From Dyella_A sp051962475 (GTDB taxonomy: Bacteria > Pseudomonadota > Gammaproteobacteria > Xanthomonadales > Rhodanobacteraceae), in contig NZ_JBQCCF010000036.1 of assembly GCF_051962475.1 (NCBI RefSeq), positions 1 to 64,000 on the forward strand: a stretch of DNA of 64,000 nt, given 5' to 3'. Each line of letters starts with the position of its first letter. Within the stretch, counting starts at the first letter, position 1. The notes beneath the pieces are model-generated. The model worked only from the letters and a program-made list of their open reading frames with translations. It was not told the origin of the DNA and made no database searches. This document shows positions 1 through 7,457 of this stretch, in pieces. A program made the translations under genes and the position numbers.

Positions 1-480
1 GTCTTCGATCGTGAGCATGTGCCCATATTCGTTCTTGTTGATGTGATCGACCATCGCCGCCAGCGTGGTCGACTTGCCCGAGCCAGTCGGTCCGGTCACC
101 AGGATCAGACCCTGCGGCTGCTCGATCAACTCCTTGAAGATGCGCGGCGCGCCGAGGTCCTCCAGCGTGAGCACCTCGGAGGGAATCGTACGGAACACCG
201 CGCCGGCGCCGCGGTTCTGGTTGAACGCGTTGACGCGGAAGCGCGCCAGCCCCGGGATCTCGAAAGAGAAGTCGGTCTCGTAGAACTCCTCGTAGTCGCG
301 CCGCTGCTTGTCCGACATGATGTCGTAGATCAGCGAGTGCACCTGCTTGTGCTCGAGCGCGGGGATGTTGATGCGGCGCACGTCGCCGTCGACCCGGATC
401 ATCGGCGGCAGCCCCGCCGACAGGTGCAGGTCTGAGGCCTTGTTCTTCACCGAGAAGGCAAGCAGTTCGGCGATATCCAT
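1..480 (-). CDS. pilT: Twitching motility ATPase PilT (N-terminal part; gene runs off the window)
   Basis: Hexameric cytoplasmic ATPase that drives retraction of type IV pili. The 160 codons visible start MDIAELLAFSVKNKASDLHL, the usual PilT/PilU N-terminal opening, and reach the P-loop GPTGSGKSTT near residues 128-137. The C-terminal ATPase core, including the Walker B and AIRNLI regions, lies outside the window, so PilT and a PilU paralogue are separated only by the N-terminal resemblance; PilT is preferred because it commonly sits next to proC. The ATG at 480 is preceded on the minus strand by a GAGGGGGA ribosome site. It is transcribed divergently from proC. Confidence 0.9.
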   Translation of the reverse strand, partial: MDIAELLAFSVKNKASDLHLSAGLPPMIRVDGDVRRINIPALEHKQVHSLIYDIMSDKQRRDYEEFYETDFSFEIPGLARFRVNAFNQNRGAGAVFRTIPSEVLTLEDLGAPRIFKELIEQPQGLILVTGPTGSGKSTTLAAMVDHINKNEYGHMLTIED

Positions 481-787
481 CGGGTAGTTCCCCCTCAACC
501 GATCGTCATGATTAAAGATGTTTTGCGGCAATCGATGCGGGTGTCCGCCCCGGCGACGGTGGAGTGCGACGGCCATCTGTCGCAGCGGCCAGCGGTCATC
601 GGAAACTGTTCCCGGATCCCCCTTGAGTGGCTCGATACTACTCGCGCCAGGGGCGGCGCGACCAGTCCTCGATGGCGGTTTTGCCAAGGCTGTACACCTT
701 GCCCGGAAGCGGCGGCAAGCCACGGTGCGAAGCACGCGCGGCGGTGGGTGGGGTAAGGTAGTCGGCTGACGACACACAGGAGCGAAC
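481..787. other. pilT-proC divergent intergenic region
   Basis: 307 bases between the divergent starts of pilT and proC. I find no credible gene in it. In many gammaproteobacteria yggS (the PLP homeostasis protein) lies here as the first gene of a yggS-proC-yggT operon, but no YggS-like reading frame is present. It holds the ribosome binding site of proC (AGGAG at 778-782) and presumably both promoters; I could not assign a convincing -35/-10 pair. Confidence 0.6.
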
Positions 788-1606
788 ATGACACGCATCG
801 CCTTCATCGGTGGCGGCAACATGGCGCGCAGCCTCATCGGCGGCCTGCTCAAGACCGGCATCCCCGCCGCCACCATTGCCGTCTCCGAACCCCAGGCCGA
901 GTCGCGCCAGAGCCTGGCGCGCGAGTTCGGCGTGGCCACCTACGCCGAGAATCGACTGGCCGCGGCCGACGCCGAGGTGATCGTGCTGGCGGTGAAGCCG
1001 CAGATCATGCCGGCGATCCACACCGAGCTGCGCGACACGCTGCAGCGCAAGCGTCCGCTGCTGATCTCGATCGCCGCCGGCGTGCGGCTGGATCAGCTGG
1101 AACGCTGGTTCGGGGCGCTGCCGATCGTGCGCTGCATGCCCAACACTCCGGCCCTGATCGGCGCCGGCGCCACCGGCCTGTGCGCCAATGCGCGAGTCAG
1201 CCCGCCGCAGCGCGCGCAGGCCCAGCACATCCTCGATGCCGCCGGGCTCACCCGCTGGGTCGACGACGAGACGCTGATGGACACGGTGACCGGCATTTCC
1301 GGCTCCGCTCCGGCGTACTTCTTCGCCCTGGTCGAGGCGCTGGAAGATGCCGCCGTGGCGCAGGGCATGGATCGCGGCACCGCCCGTGCGCTGGCCGCGC
1401 AGACCTGCCTGGGCGCCGGTCGCATGCTGGTGGAAAGCGGCGAGGCGCCCGGCGAGCTGCGCCGCCGCGTCACCTCGCCCAACGGCACCACCCAGGCGGC
1501 GCTGGAAAGCTTTGCGGCCGACGGCCTGCCCGCTATCGTGGCGCACGCCGTCGCCGCGGCCACCCGCCGCGGCGGCGAACTGGCCGCCGAACTGGACAAG
1601 ACCTAA
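788..1606 (+). CDS. proC: Pyrroline-5-carboxylate reductase
   Basis: Last step of proline synthesis: NAD(P)H-dependent reduction of 1-pyrroline-5-carboxylate to L-proline in the cytoplasm. The 272-residue protein has the family length. The N-terminal Rossmann fold begins IAFIGGGNMA (residues 4-13) and the dimerisation domain carries the ProC signature around GISGSAPAYFFALVEAL and the TSPNGTT motif. The ATG follows an AGGAG at a 5-base spacing. The stop codon TAA is immediately followed by the GTG of yggT, so the two are almost certainly co-transcribed and translationally coupled. Confidence 0.96.
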   Translation: MTRIAFIGGGNMARSLIGGLLKTGIPAATIAVSEPQAESRQSLAREFGVATYAENRLAAADAEVIVLAVKPQIMPAIHTELRDTLQRKRPLLISIAAGVRLDQLERWFGALPIVRCMPNTPALIGAGATGLCANARVSPPQRAQAQHILDAAGLTRWVDDETLMDTVTGISGSAPAYFFALVEALEDAAVAQGMDRGTARALAAQTCLGAGRMLVESGEAPGELRRRVTSPNGTTQAALESFAADGLPAIVAHAVAAATRRGGELAAELDKT

Positions 1607-2182
1607 GTGACCTACCTGCTGAATGCCCTGTCGCTGCTGATCGAACTGGCCTTCAACCTGCTGGCCACGCTGTTCGTGCTGCGCGTGCTGGCCGAGGCGG
1701 CCCGCGCGGACTTCCACAACCCGATCAGCCAGTTCCTGTATCGCGCCACCAACCCGGTGCTGGCGCCAATCCGCCGGGTGATCCCGAACTGGCGCCGGAT
1801 CAACATCGCCGCCGTGCTGCTGGCCTGGCTGGTGATGGTGCTCAAGCGCGCCGCGCTGTTCGCCCTGCTCGGCGCGGCGCCCAACGTGGCCGGGCTGCTG
1901 GTGTTGGGGCTGGCCGACCTGATCGACTTCGTGCTGGTGTTCTACCTGGTGCTGATCTTCGGCTGGTCGCTGCTGAGCATGCTGCAGGTGGACCCGCGCC
2001 AGCCGGCGCTGCGCTTGGCCGGCGCCATCGTCGAGCCGCTGCTGCGTCCGCTGCGCGGCAAGCTGGTGGTGGGCATGCTCGACTTTTCGCCGATGGTGGT
2101 GATGCTGGCAATCGTGCTGGCGCGCATCCTGATTGCCGCACCGCTGATCGACCTCGGCACGGCGATGACACTGGGCGGCTGA
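1607..2182 (+). CDS. yggT: YggT family integral membrane protein
   Basis: 191-residue inner-membrane protein of the YggT family, made of two similar halves with two hydrophobic segments each. Each half carries the family-type stretch of an Arg/Asn-Pro loop (HNPISQFLYRATNPVLAPIR in the first half). The molecular function is not settled; the family occurs beside proC in many bacteria and has been linked to osmotic and ion tolerance. GTG start directly abuts the proC stop. There is no obvious terminator in the 28 bases before the convergent aldo/keto reductase gene. Confidence 0.88.
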   Translation: MTYLLNALSLLIELAFNLLATLFVLRVLAEAARADFHNPISQFLYRATNPVLAPIRRVIPNWRRINIAAVLLAWLVMVLKRAALFALLGAAPNVAGLLVLGLADLIDFVLVFYLVLIFGWSLLSMLQVDPRQPALRLAGAIVEPLLRPLRGKLVVGMLDFSPMVVMLAIVLARILIAAPLIDLGTAMTLGG

Positions 2183-2210
2183 GCCACGACGACGGCAGCG
2201 GGCGCCGCGC

Positions 2211-3179
2211 TCAGCCTACCGCCGCCTCGACCCGCTGCTTCACCGCGGCGTCCAGCACCGGCAGCTTGTCCAGCGTGTCCAGGTTGTGGGCCAACTGGTC
2301 GAGCTTGCTGGCCCCCAGCAGCACGGTGGACACATGCGGATTGGCCAGGCACCAGGCCAGCGCCAGTTGCGTCATCGACACGCCCAGTTCCTCGGCGATC
2401 GGCGCGATCCGCTGGGCCCGCTCGACGCGGCCCTGGCCCTTGTCCAGCAACTCCTCGCGCAGCCACTCGTAACCGGCTTGGTTGAGCCGGGCGTCACTCG
2501 GCACGCCGTCGCGATACTTGCCGGTGAGCAGTCCCGAGGCCAGCGGCGACCAGATCGTGGTGCCCATGCCGTAGGTGTCGTACAGCGGCGCGTACTCGCG
2601 CTCCACCCGCTCGCGGTGCAGCAGGTTGTACTGCGGCTGCTCGACCACCGGCGCGGTCAGGAGCTGCTCGCGGGCAATGCGATGGGCCTGCTCAATCGCC
2701 TCGGCCGGCCATTCGCTGGTGCCCCAGTAGAGCACCTTGCCCTGGCGCACCAGCAGGTCCATCGCCGCCACCGTCTCGGCGATCGGGGTGTCCGGATCCG
2801 GCCGGTGGCAGAAATACAGGTCGAGGTAATCCACCTTCAGTCGCTGGAGCGCCTGGTGGCAGGCCTCAATCACGTGCTTGCGCGACAGGCCACGCTGGGT
2901 CGGCTTCGGGTCGGTCACGGCGCCGAAATACACCTTGCTCGACACGCAGTAGCTGTCGCGCGGGAAACGCAGATCGGCCAGCACATCACCCATCAGTTCC
3001 TCGGCGGCGCCGGCGTTGTAGGTCTCGGCGTTGTCGAAGAAGTTGACCCCGCGATCGTGCGCCAGTGCGATCAGTTCGCGCGCCTGGGAGCGGCCGACCT
3101 GGCGACCGAAGGTGACCCAGGCGCCAAACGAGAAGGCGGACAGCTGCAGGCCGCACTGGCCCAGACGGCGATACTGCAT
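2211..3179 (-). CDS. Aldo/keto reductase, Kv-beta-like subfamily
   Basis: 322-residue NADPH-dependent (beta/alpha)8 barrel oxidoreductase. The catalytic tetrad can be placed at D49, Y54, K82 and H125 (FFDNAETY, SSKVYF, YFCHRPD), and the C-terminal VLLGASKLDQLAHNL matches the NADP-binding end of the potassium-channel beta-subunit/YghZ-like AKRs. Substrate is unknown; aldehydes or methylglyoxal-like carbonyls are typical of the subfamily. Start at 3179 has GGAG upstream. It lies 48 bases after pgpA on the same strand, so it may be read at the end of the rib operon or from its own promoter. Confidence 0.85.
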   Translation of the reverse strand: MQYRRLGQCGLQLSAFSFGAWVTFGRQVGRSQARELIALAHDRGVNFFDNAETYNAGAAEELMGDVLADLRFPRDSYCVSSKVYFGAVTDPKPTQRGLSRKHVIEACHQALQRLKVDYLDLYFCHRPDPDTPIAETVAAMDLLVRQGKVLYWGTSEWPAEAIEQAHRIAREQLLTAPVVEQPQYNLLHRERVEREYAPLYDTYGMGTTIWSPLASGLLTGKYRDGVPSDARLNQAGYEWLREELLDKGQGRVERAQRIAPIAEELGVSMTQLALAWCLANPHVSTVLLGASKLDQLAHNLDTLDKLPVLDAAVKQRVEAAVG

Positions 3180-3227
3180 GACAAGACTCCAGTGGAGGTC
3201 AGGGCCGGCAGGATGCCAGAGACCGCG

Positions 3228-3755
3228 TCACGGGATCGCGAGTGCGACACCGCATGCGTGCATCAGCACCGCCAGCGCCACGGCGGCGAACACACCGGCT
3301 ACCACGTCGTCCACCATCACGCCCATACCGCTCTTGAGCCGGCGGTCGAGCCAGCCGATCGGCCACGGCTTCCACACATCGAACAGGCGAAAGAGCACGA
3401 ACCCGGCGAGCACGATCCACCACGGCGCGAACAGCGCCGGCAGCAACGCAATCCACTGGCCGACGAACTCGTCGATCACCAGGCTGCGGTGGTCGTCGAC
3501 GCCGAGCAGGCGCCCGGCGACGTTGCAGGCCCATACGCCCAGCGCGAACGCCGCCAGCACTACCAACAGATACGCCGGCAGCGGCAGCGCGCGCAGCAGC
3601 AGCCACGGCAGGATCGCCGCCGCCGAGCCGAACGTGCCTTGCGCCTTGGGCGCCAGGCCCGAACCGAAGCCACAGGCGATCCAGCCGGCCAGCGAGGCCG
3701 TCAGCAAGCGGCGCTGGTTGGGGGTGAGGGTCTTGCGGTCGGCCATGCTGGTCAT
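3228..3755 (-). CDS. pgpA: Phosphatidylglycerophosphatase A
   Basis: Inner-membrane lipid phosphatase that converts phosphatidylglycerophosphate to phosphatidylglycerol. The 175-residue protein has the family pattern: an early GFGSGLAPKAQGTFGS motif, the DEFVGQWIAL motif with acidic metal-binding residues, several hydrophobic helices and the GVMVDDVVAGV motif near the C-terminus. The start chosen is ATG at 3755, overlapping the thiL stop as ATGA; this fits the tight coupling seen throughout the operon. An in-frame ATG three codons later would also serve. Confidence 0.92.
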   Translation of the reverse strand: MTSMADRKTLTPNQRRLLTASLAGWIACGFGSGLAPKAQGTFGSAAAILPWLLLRALPLPAYLLVVLAAFALGVWACNVAGRLLGVDDHRSLVIDEFVGQWIALLPALFAPWWIVLAGFVLFRLFDVWKPWPIGWLDRRLKSGMGVMVDDVVAGVFAAVALAVLMHACGVALAIP

Positions 3756-4741
3756 CGGGGCGCATCGTCGCCGAAGTGATCCCAGCCGCGGCGGGCCGGG
3801 GTGATCCAAGCGCCATCGACGCCGCGCATCCGCACGCCGGCCGCCTCGACGACACGGCCGATGCGCGTGGCGCCGCAGCCTAGCCGCGCCAGATCCGCCT
3901 GCACCTCGCTGGCCAGGGCGGACGACACGGTGAAGCACAACTCGTAATCGTCGCCGCCGGCCAGGGCGTAGTCGTGCGCCGCCGCCTCGTCGCAACTGCC
4001 GAGCAACGCGGAAGACAGCGGCAACCGCTCGACTTCGATCTCCGCACCCACGGCGCTGGCCGCGCACAGATGGCCGAGGTCGGCGAGCAGGCCGTCGGAG
4101 ACGTCGATGCATGCGCTGGCGCGACCGCGCAGCGAGAGCCCCGCCGCCACCCGCGGTTGCGGTCGATGGAGCCGCGCGCGCAGAAAGGCGCGGCGCTTTT
4201 CCTCGTCGGGATCGGCGCTGGGCGACAGCCGCTGCAAGCCCGCGGCCGCGTCGCCCAGCGTGCCGGTGACGAACACCAGGTCGCCCGCGCGGGCCCCGTC
4301 ACGGCGCAATGCCTGACCCGGCGGCACGAAGCCGTGCACTGCCACCGACAGCGTGAACGGACCGCGCGTGGTGTCGCCACCAACCAGTGCCACGCCGTGG
4401 GCCTGCGCGAGTTGCGCGAAGCCGTCGGCGAGGCCGTCCACCCGCGCCGCCTGGGCCTCGGCCGGCAGCTCCGGCAGGGTCAACGCGAGCAGCGCCCAGG
4501 CGGGCGTCGCGCCCATCGCGGCGAGATCGGACAGGTTCACCGCCAGCGCCTTCCAGCCGATGTCGGCCGGCGCGGTACCCACGGGAAAGTGCACGCCCTC
4601 GACCAGGGTATCGATGGCCACCGCCAGCTCCTGCCCGGCCGGCACGGCGAGCAGCGCGGCGTCATCACCGATGCCCAGCCGAACATCCTCGCGCGCCTGC
4701 GCGGTGCGCTCGCGGAGGCGGTCGATCAGGCGAAATTCCAT
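3752..4741 (-). CDS. thiL: Thiamine-monophosphate kinase
   Basis: ATP-dependent phosphorylation of thiamine monophosphate to the active cofactor thiamine diphosphate. 329 residues, the usual ThiL length. Visible motifs are the N-terminal GIGDDAALL (metal-binding aspartates 26-27), NLSDLAAMGA, VGGDTTRG and the C-terminal ISDGLLADL-like segment (IDVSDGLLADLGHL) of the PurM/ThiL fold. The ATG at 4741 shares its last base region with the upstream acetyltransferase stop (TGATG). nusB-thiL-pgpA is a common proteobacterial order, here interrupted by a GNAT gene. Confidence 0.95.
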   Translation of the reverse strand: MEFRLIDRLRERTAQAREDVRLGIGDDAALLAVPAGQELAVAIDTLVEGVHFPVGTAPADIGWKALAVNLSDLAAMGATPAWALLALTLPELPAEAQAARVDGLADGFAQLAQAHGVALVGGDTTRGPFTLSVAVHGFVPPGQALRRDGARAGDLVFVTGTLGDAAAGLQRLSPSADPDEEKRRAFLRARLHRPQPRVAAGLSLRGRASACIDVSDGLLADLGHLCAASAVGAEIEVERLPLSSALLGSCDEAAAHDYALAGGDDYELCFTVSSALASEVQADLARLGCGATRIGRVVEAAGVRMRGVDGAWITPARRGWDHFGDDAPR

Positions 4742-5313
4742 CAGGGCTGCGCCGTGGCCGGTACGTCGCGCGTGAACATGCGGATCGGCGCGTCGTGGAA
4801 GGTGGTGTCGCACCAGGGGCGAAAGCCGGCCCTCTCCGCCACGCGGATCGACGCGGCGTTCTCCGGCGAGATGATGCAGGCCTCGCGGTGGGCACCCAGA
4901 TAGCGATCGCCCCAGTCGAGCATCGCCGCCAGCGCCTCGCTGGCGTAGCCGCGTCCGTGCACCGACGGCGCGAGCACCCAGCCCAGCTCCAGCATGCCAT
5001 CCAGCGAAGGGGTGATCTCGCGCTGGAAATCGGCATAGCCGAGGTCGCCCACCAGCGCGCCGGTAGCCTTGTCTTCGACCGCCCAGAACCCGTAGCCGAG
5101 CATCGGCCACATGCCGCCATAGCGCAGCAGACGCATCCATACGTCCTGCCGCGTGGCCGGCTCGCCGCCGATGTAGCGGTAAACCTCTGGCTGAGACCAG
5201 ATCGCGTGCAGCGCATCGAGATCGTCTGCGTGGTGCGGACGCAGGCGCAGGCGCGGCGTTTCCAGCACGGGTGCCTGTCGCAGCAGCGATGCGCCGGCCA
5301 GGGTGAACACCAT
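4741..5313 (-). CDS. GNAT family N-acetyltransferase (RimJ/RimL-like)
   Basis: 190-residue acetyl-CoA-dependent acetyltransferase. It opens with TPRLRLRPHHADDLDALHAI, the hallmark of the RimJ/RimL-type GNAT_3 group, and carries the acetyl-CoA loop in VHGRGYASEALAA followed by ENAASIRVAERAGF. The acceptor is unknown. It is embedded between nusB and thiL with one-base stop/start overlaps (TGATG) on both sides, so it is certainly co-translated with them. The conserved neighbours have no such gene between them in E. coli, so this looks like a lineage-specific operon insertion. Confidence 0.88.
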   Translation of the reverse strand: MVFTLAGASLLRQAPVLETPRLRLRPHHADDLDALHAIWSQPEVYRYIGGEPATRQDVWMRLLRYGGMWPMLGYGFWAVEDKATGALVGDLGYADFQREITPSLDGMLELGWVLAPSVHGRGYASEALAAMLDWGDRYLGAHREACIISPENAASIRVAERAGFRPWCDTTFHDAPIRMFTRDVPATAQP

Positions 5314-5759
5314 CAGCCGTGCTTCTCCACCGCGCGCAGCTGCGCGGCCAGCTTGTCCAGCACGCCGTTGACGTAGCTGTGGCCGTGATCGGCGCCGAAG
5401 CGCTTGGTGACTTCGATCGCCTCGTTGATCACCACGCGGTACGGCACGTCGGGGCGATAGCCCAGTTCATACGCGGCCAGGCGCAGCGCGGCGCGCTCGA
5501 TCGGGTCGATCTGCGACACCTCGCGATCGATGTGCGGGCGCAGGCTCGCGTCCAGCGCATCGACGTGCTTTTCCACGCCGTGCAGCAGGTCCTCGAAGTA
5601 TTCGAGGTCGGCGATCTCCATGTCCTGCTCGTGGCGGAACTGCTCGATCACCGCGTTCATGTGGCTGCCCGACAGCTGCCATGCGTACAGCGCCTGCAGC
5701 GCCCGGCGCCGCGCGCGCGAGCGCGCGGCCATATCGATGCCCTGACTCGGCGGCGCCAT
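5313..5759 (-). CDS. nusB: Transcription antitermination factor NusB
   Basis: 148-residue all-helical RNA-binding protein that, with NusE (S10), binds boxA for antitermination of rRNA transcription. The sequence has the NusB arginine-rich start (ARSRARRRALQALYAWQLSG), and the C-terminal VINEAIEVTKRFGADHGHSYVNGVLDKLA signature region. The start at 5759 overlaps the ribH stop (TGATG); a second in-frame ATG follows nine codons later. ribH-nusB is one of the most conserved bacterial gene pairs. Confidence 0.96.
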   Translation of the reverse strand: MAPPSQGIDMAARSRARRRALQALYAWQLSGSHMNAVIEQFRHEQDMEIADLEYFEDLLHGVEKHVDALDASLRPHIDREVSQIDPIERAALRLAAYELGYRPDVPYRVVINEAIEVTKRFGADHGHSYVNGVLDKLAAQLRAVEKHG

Positions 5760-6220
5760 CACAGCTGCCCGTACAGGTTGACCATCTCCAGCGCCGCCAG
5801 CGCCGCGTCGGCGCCCTTGTTGCCGGCCTTGGTACCGGAGCGCTCGATGGCTTGCTCGATGGAGTCGGTGGTCAGGACGCCGAAGGCGACCGGCACGCCG
5901 GTATCCATGCCTGCCTTGGCGAGGCCCTTGGCGCATTCGCCGGCAACGTAATCGAAGTGCGGGGTGGCGCCGCGGATCACCGCGCCCAGCGCAATCACCG
6001 CGGCGTACTTGCCGGAGGCGGCCGCCTTCTGCGCGGCCAGCGGGATCTCCCAGGCGCCCGGCACGCGGATCAGCTCGATGTTGTCGTCCTTCACGCCATG
6101 GCGCACCAGCGCATCGCGCGCGCCGGCGACCAGCGGCTCCACCACGAAGCCGTTGAAGCGGCCCGCAACGATGGCGAAGCGGCCCTTGGGCGTGGCGAAG
6201 TTGCCTTCGATGGTTTTCAT
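5759..6220 (-). CDS. ribH: 6,7-dimethyl-8-ribityllumazine synthase
   Basis: Penultimate step of riboflavin synthesis: condenses 5-amino-6-ribitylaminouracil with 3,4-dihydroxy-2-butanone 4-phosphate. The 153-residue protein shows the family motifs RFNGFV (substrate loop), VPGAWEIPLA, GAVIRGATPHFDYV with the catalytic His, and GVLTTDSIEQA. ATG at 6220 was chosen because GAGGA precedes it; an upstream GTG at 6241 would add seven unlikely residues. It is read after the LD-carboxypeptidase gene, within the riboswitch-headed operon. Confidence 0.96.
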   Translation of the reverse strand: MKTIEGNFATPKGRFAIVAGRFNGFVVEPLVAGARDALVRHGVKDDNIELIRVPGAWEIPLAAQKAAASGKYAAVIALGAVIRGATPHFDYVAGECAKGLAKAGMDTGVPVAFGVLTTDSIEQAIERSGTKAGNKGADAALAALEMVNLYGQL

Positions 6221-6305
6221 GCAGTCGTCCTCGGTGGGCACGCGGCCCGGGGCAGACCGCGCATTTTACGGGTTTGCGGCGCCCCCCGCTCGGGGCAGGG
6301 GTGGC

Positions 6306-7223
6306 TCAGCGGTGATGGGGATAGCCGGTGAAGCCCAGCCGGGCGGCCGGGCCCTCGACGCGCAGGCGGGCCGGCGCGCCGAACGGTAATGTCAGCTGGC
6401 CGCAGCCGTGGCCGTGCGGCAGGCCGTCGATCACCGGAATGCCGGCCACCGCGCGCAGCTGGCCGAACGCCGCCTCAAGCGTGTAGCCGTTGTCGCGCGG
6501 ACCGGGGCGGCAGTCGCTGAAACGGCCCAGCAGCAGCGCGCGCTGGCGGCCCAGCACGCCGGACAGGTGCAGCTGGTACAGCAGGCGCTCGATGCGGAAC
6601 GGCGGCTCGCCGACGTCCTCGACGAACAGGATGCCGCCGTCGATGCGCGGGAAATACGGCGTGCCGAGCAGGCTGCACAGCACGGCTAGGTTACCGCCCC
6701 AGAGTGGGCCTTCGACCTCCAGCGAGGCCTCGCTGCGGCACGCCCAGCGGACCTCGGCGGACGGCGCGGACAGCACCTGGCGGAACTGGTCCAGCGTGTC
6801 GGCGTCTTCCGGCTCGGCGCCCAGGTCGGCAAGCAGCGGGCCGGAAAACGTCACCAGGCCGCCGTGCGCATGCAACGCCAGTTGCACCGCGGTGAAGTCG
6901 CTGTGCCCGACCATCGCCAGCGCGCTGCCGGCGAGGCGCTCGCGCAACGCGTCGTAGCGCAGATGCTCGAGCAGCCGCGCCGCGCCGTAGCCGCCGCGGG
7001 TGACCAGGGCGATGTCCGGGAGCATCTCGACGTCCGCCAGCGCATTGATGTCCGCCGCACGCTCGGCATCGCTGCCGGCGAAGCGCAGCTCGGTGCGATC
7101 CAGCACGGCCTCGTTTTCGACGACGTAGCCCGCCGCGCGCAGCCGGGCCACGCCGCGGGTCATCGCGGCGGGGTCGGCGGCGTAGCCGGAGGGAGCGATC
7201 AGGTGGATGTGGGTGGCAGGCAT
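6306..7223 (-). CDS. ldcA: Muramoyltetrapeptide LD-carboxypeptidase (peptidase S66)
   Basis: 305-residue cytoplasmic serine peptidase of the LdcA/MccF family, which removes the terminal D-Ala from murein tetrapeptides during cell-wall recycling. The likely Ser-Glu-His triad is S108 (VGHSDFTA), E202 (ILFVEDVGE) and H273 (LPHGHG). The N-terminal domain starts IHLIAPSG as in LdcA. ATG at 7223 was chosen for the fit to family starts; there is no strong ribosome site. Its placement between ribBA and ribH has no metabolic link to riboflavin, and a 230-base gap containing an inverted repeat separates it from ribBA. Confidence 0.88.
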   Translation of the reverse strand: MPATHIHLIAPSGYAADPAAMTRGVARLRAAGYVVENEAVLDRTELRFAGSDAERAADINALADVEMLPDIALVTRGGYGAARLLEHLRYDALRERLAGSALAMVGHSDFTAVQLALHAHGGLVTFSGPLLADLGAEPEDADTLDQFRQVLSAPSAEVRWACRSEASLEVEGPLWGGNLAVLCSLLGTPYFPRIDGGILFVEDVGEPPFRIERLLYQLHLSGVLGRQRALLLGRFSDCRPGPRDNGYTLEAAFGQLRAVAGIPVIDGLPHGHGCGQLTLPFGAPARLRVEGPAARLGFTGYPHHR

Positions 7224-7311
7224 GGTCTGGGTGATGGCTGAACGATGAGAACTACGCCGGATCGTAGAGCAAGGTGAGGTGGCGATCGTGGCGGCTTCGA
7301 GGCCGCGGCAT

Positions 7312-7438
7312 GCCCTTCGACTTCGACCTTGCAGGCCTACGCTCAGGGCGAACGGATGTGGACAGGTACGCCGTTGGTGCGGTGACACGGCTGGATAACG
7401 GGAAACCGTTCGCCCACAGCGAAGCGGAGTCGAAGGGC
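7312..7438. repeat. REP/BIME-like inverted repeat (type A)
   Basis: Imperfect inverted repeat filling most of the ribBA-ldcA gap. The left arm holds GCCCTTCGACT (7312-7322) and GCTCAGGGCGAACGG (7341-7355); the right arm holds CCGTTCGCCC (7406-7415) and AGTCGAAGGGC (7428-7438), each the reverse complement of its partner. Paired arms of this composition are typical of dispersed extragenic palindromes in Xanthomonadales. Only one copy is present in this window, so its dispersed nature is inferred. Confidence 0.7.
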
Positions 7439-7457
7439 CGGTCGCGACGCCCGCCAC

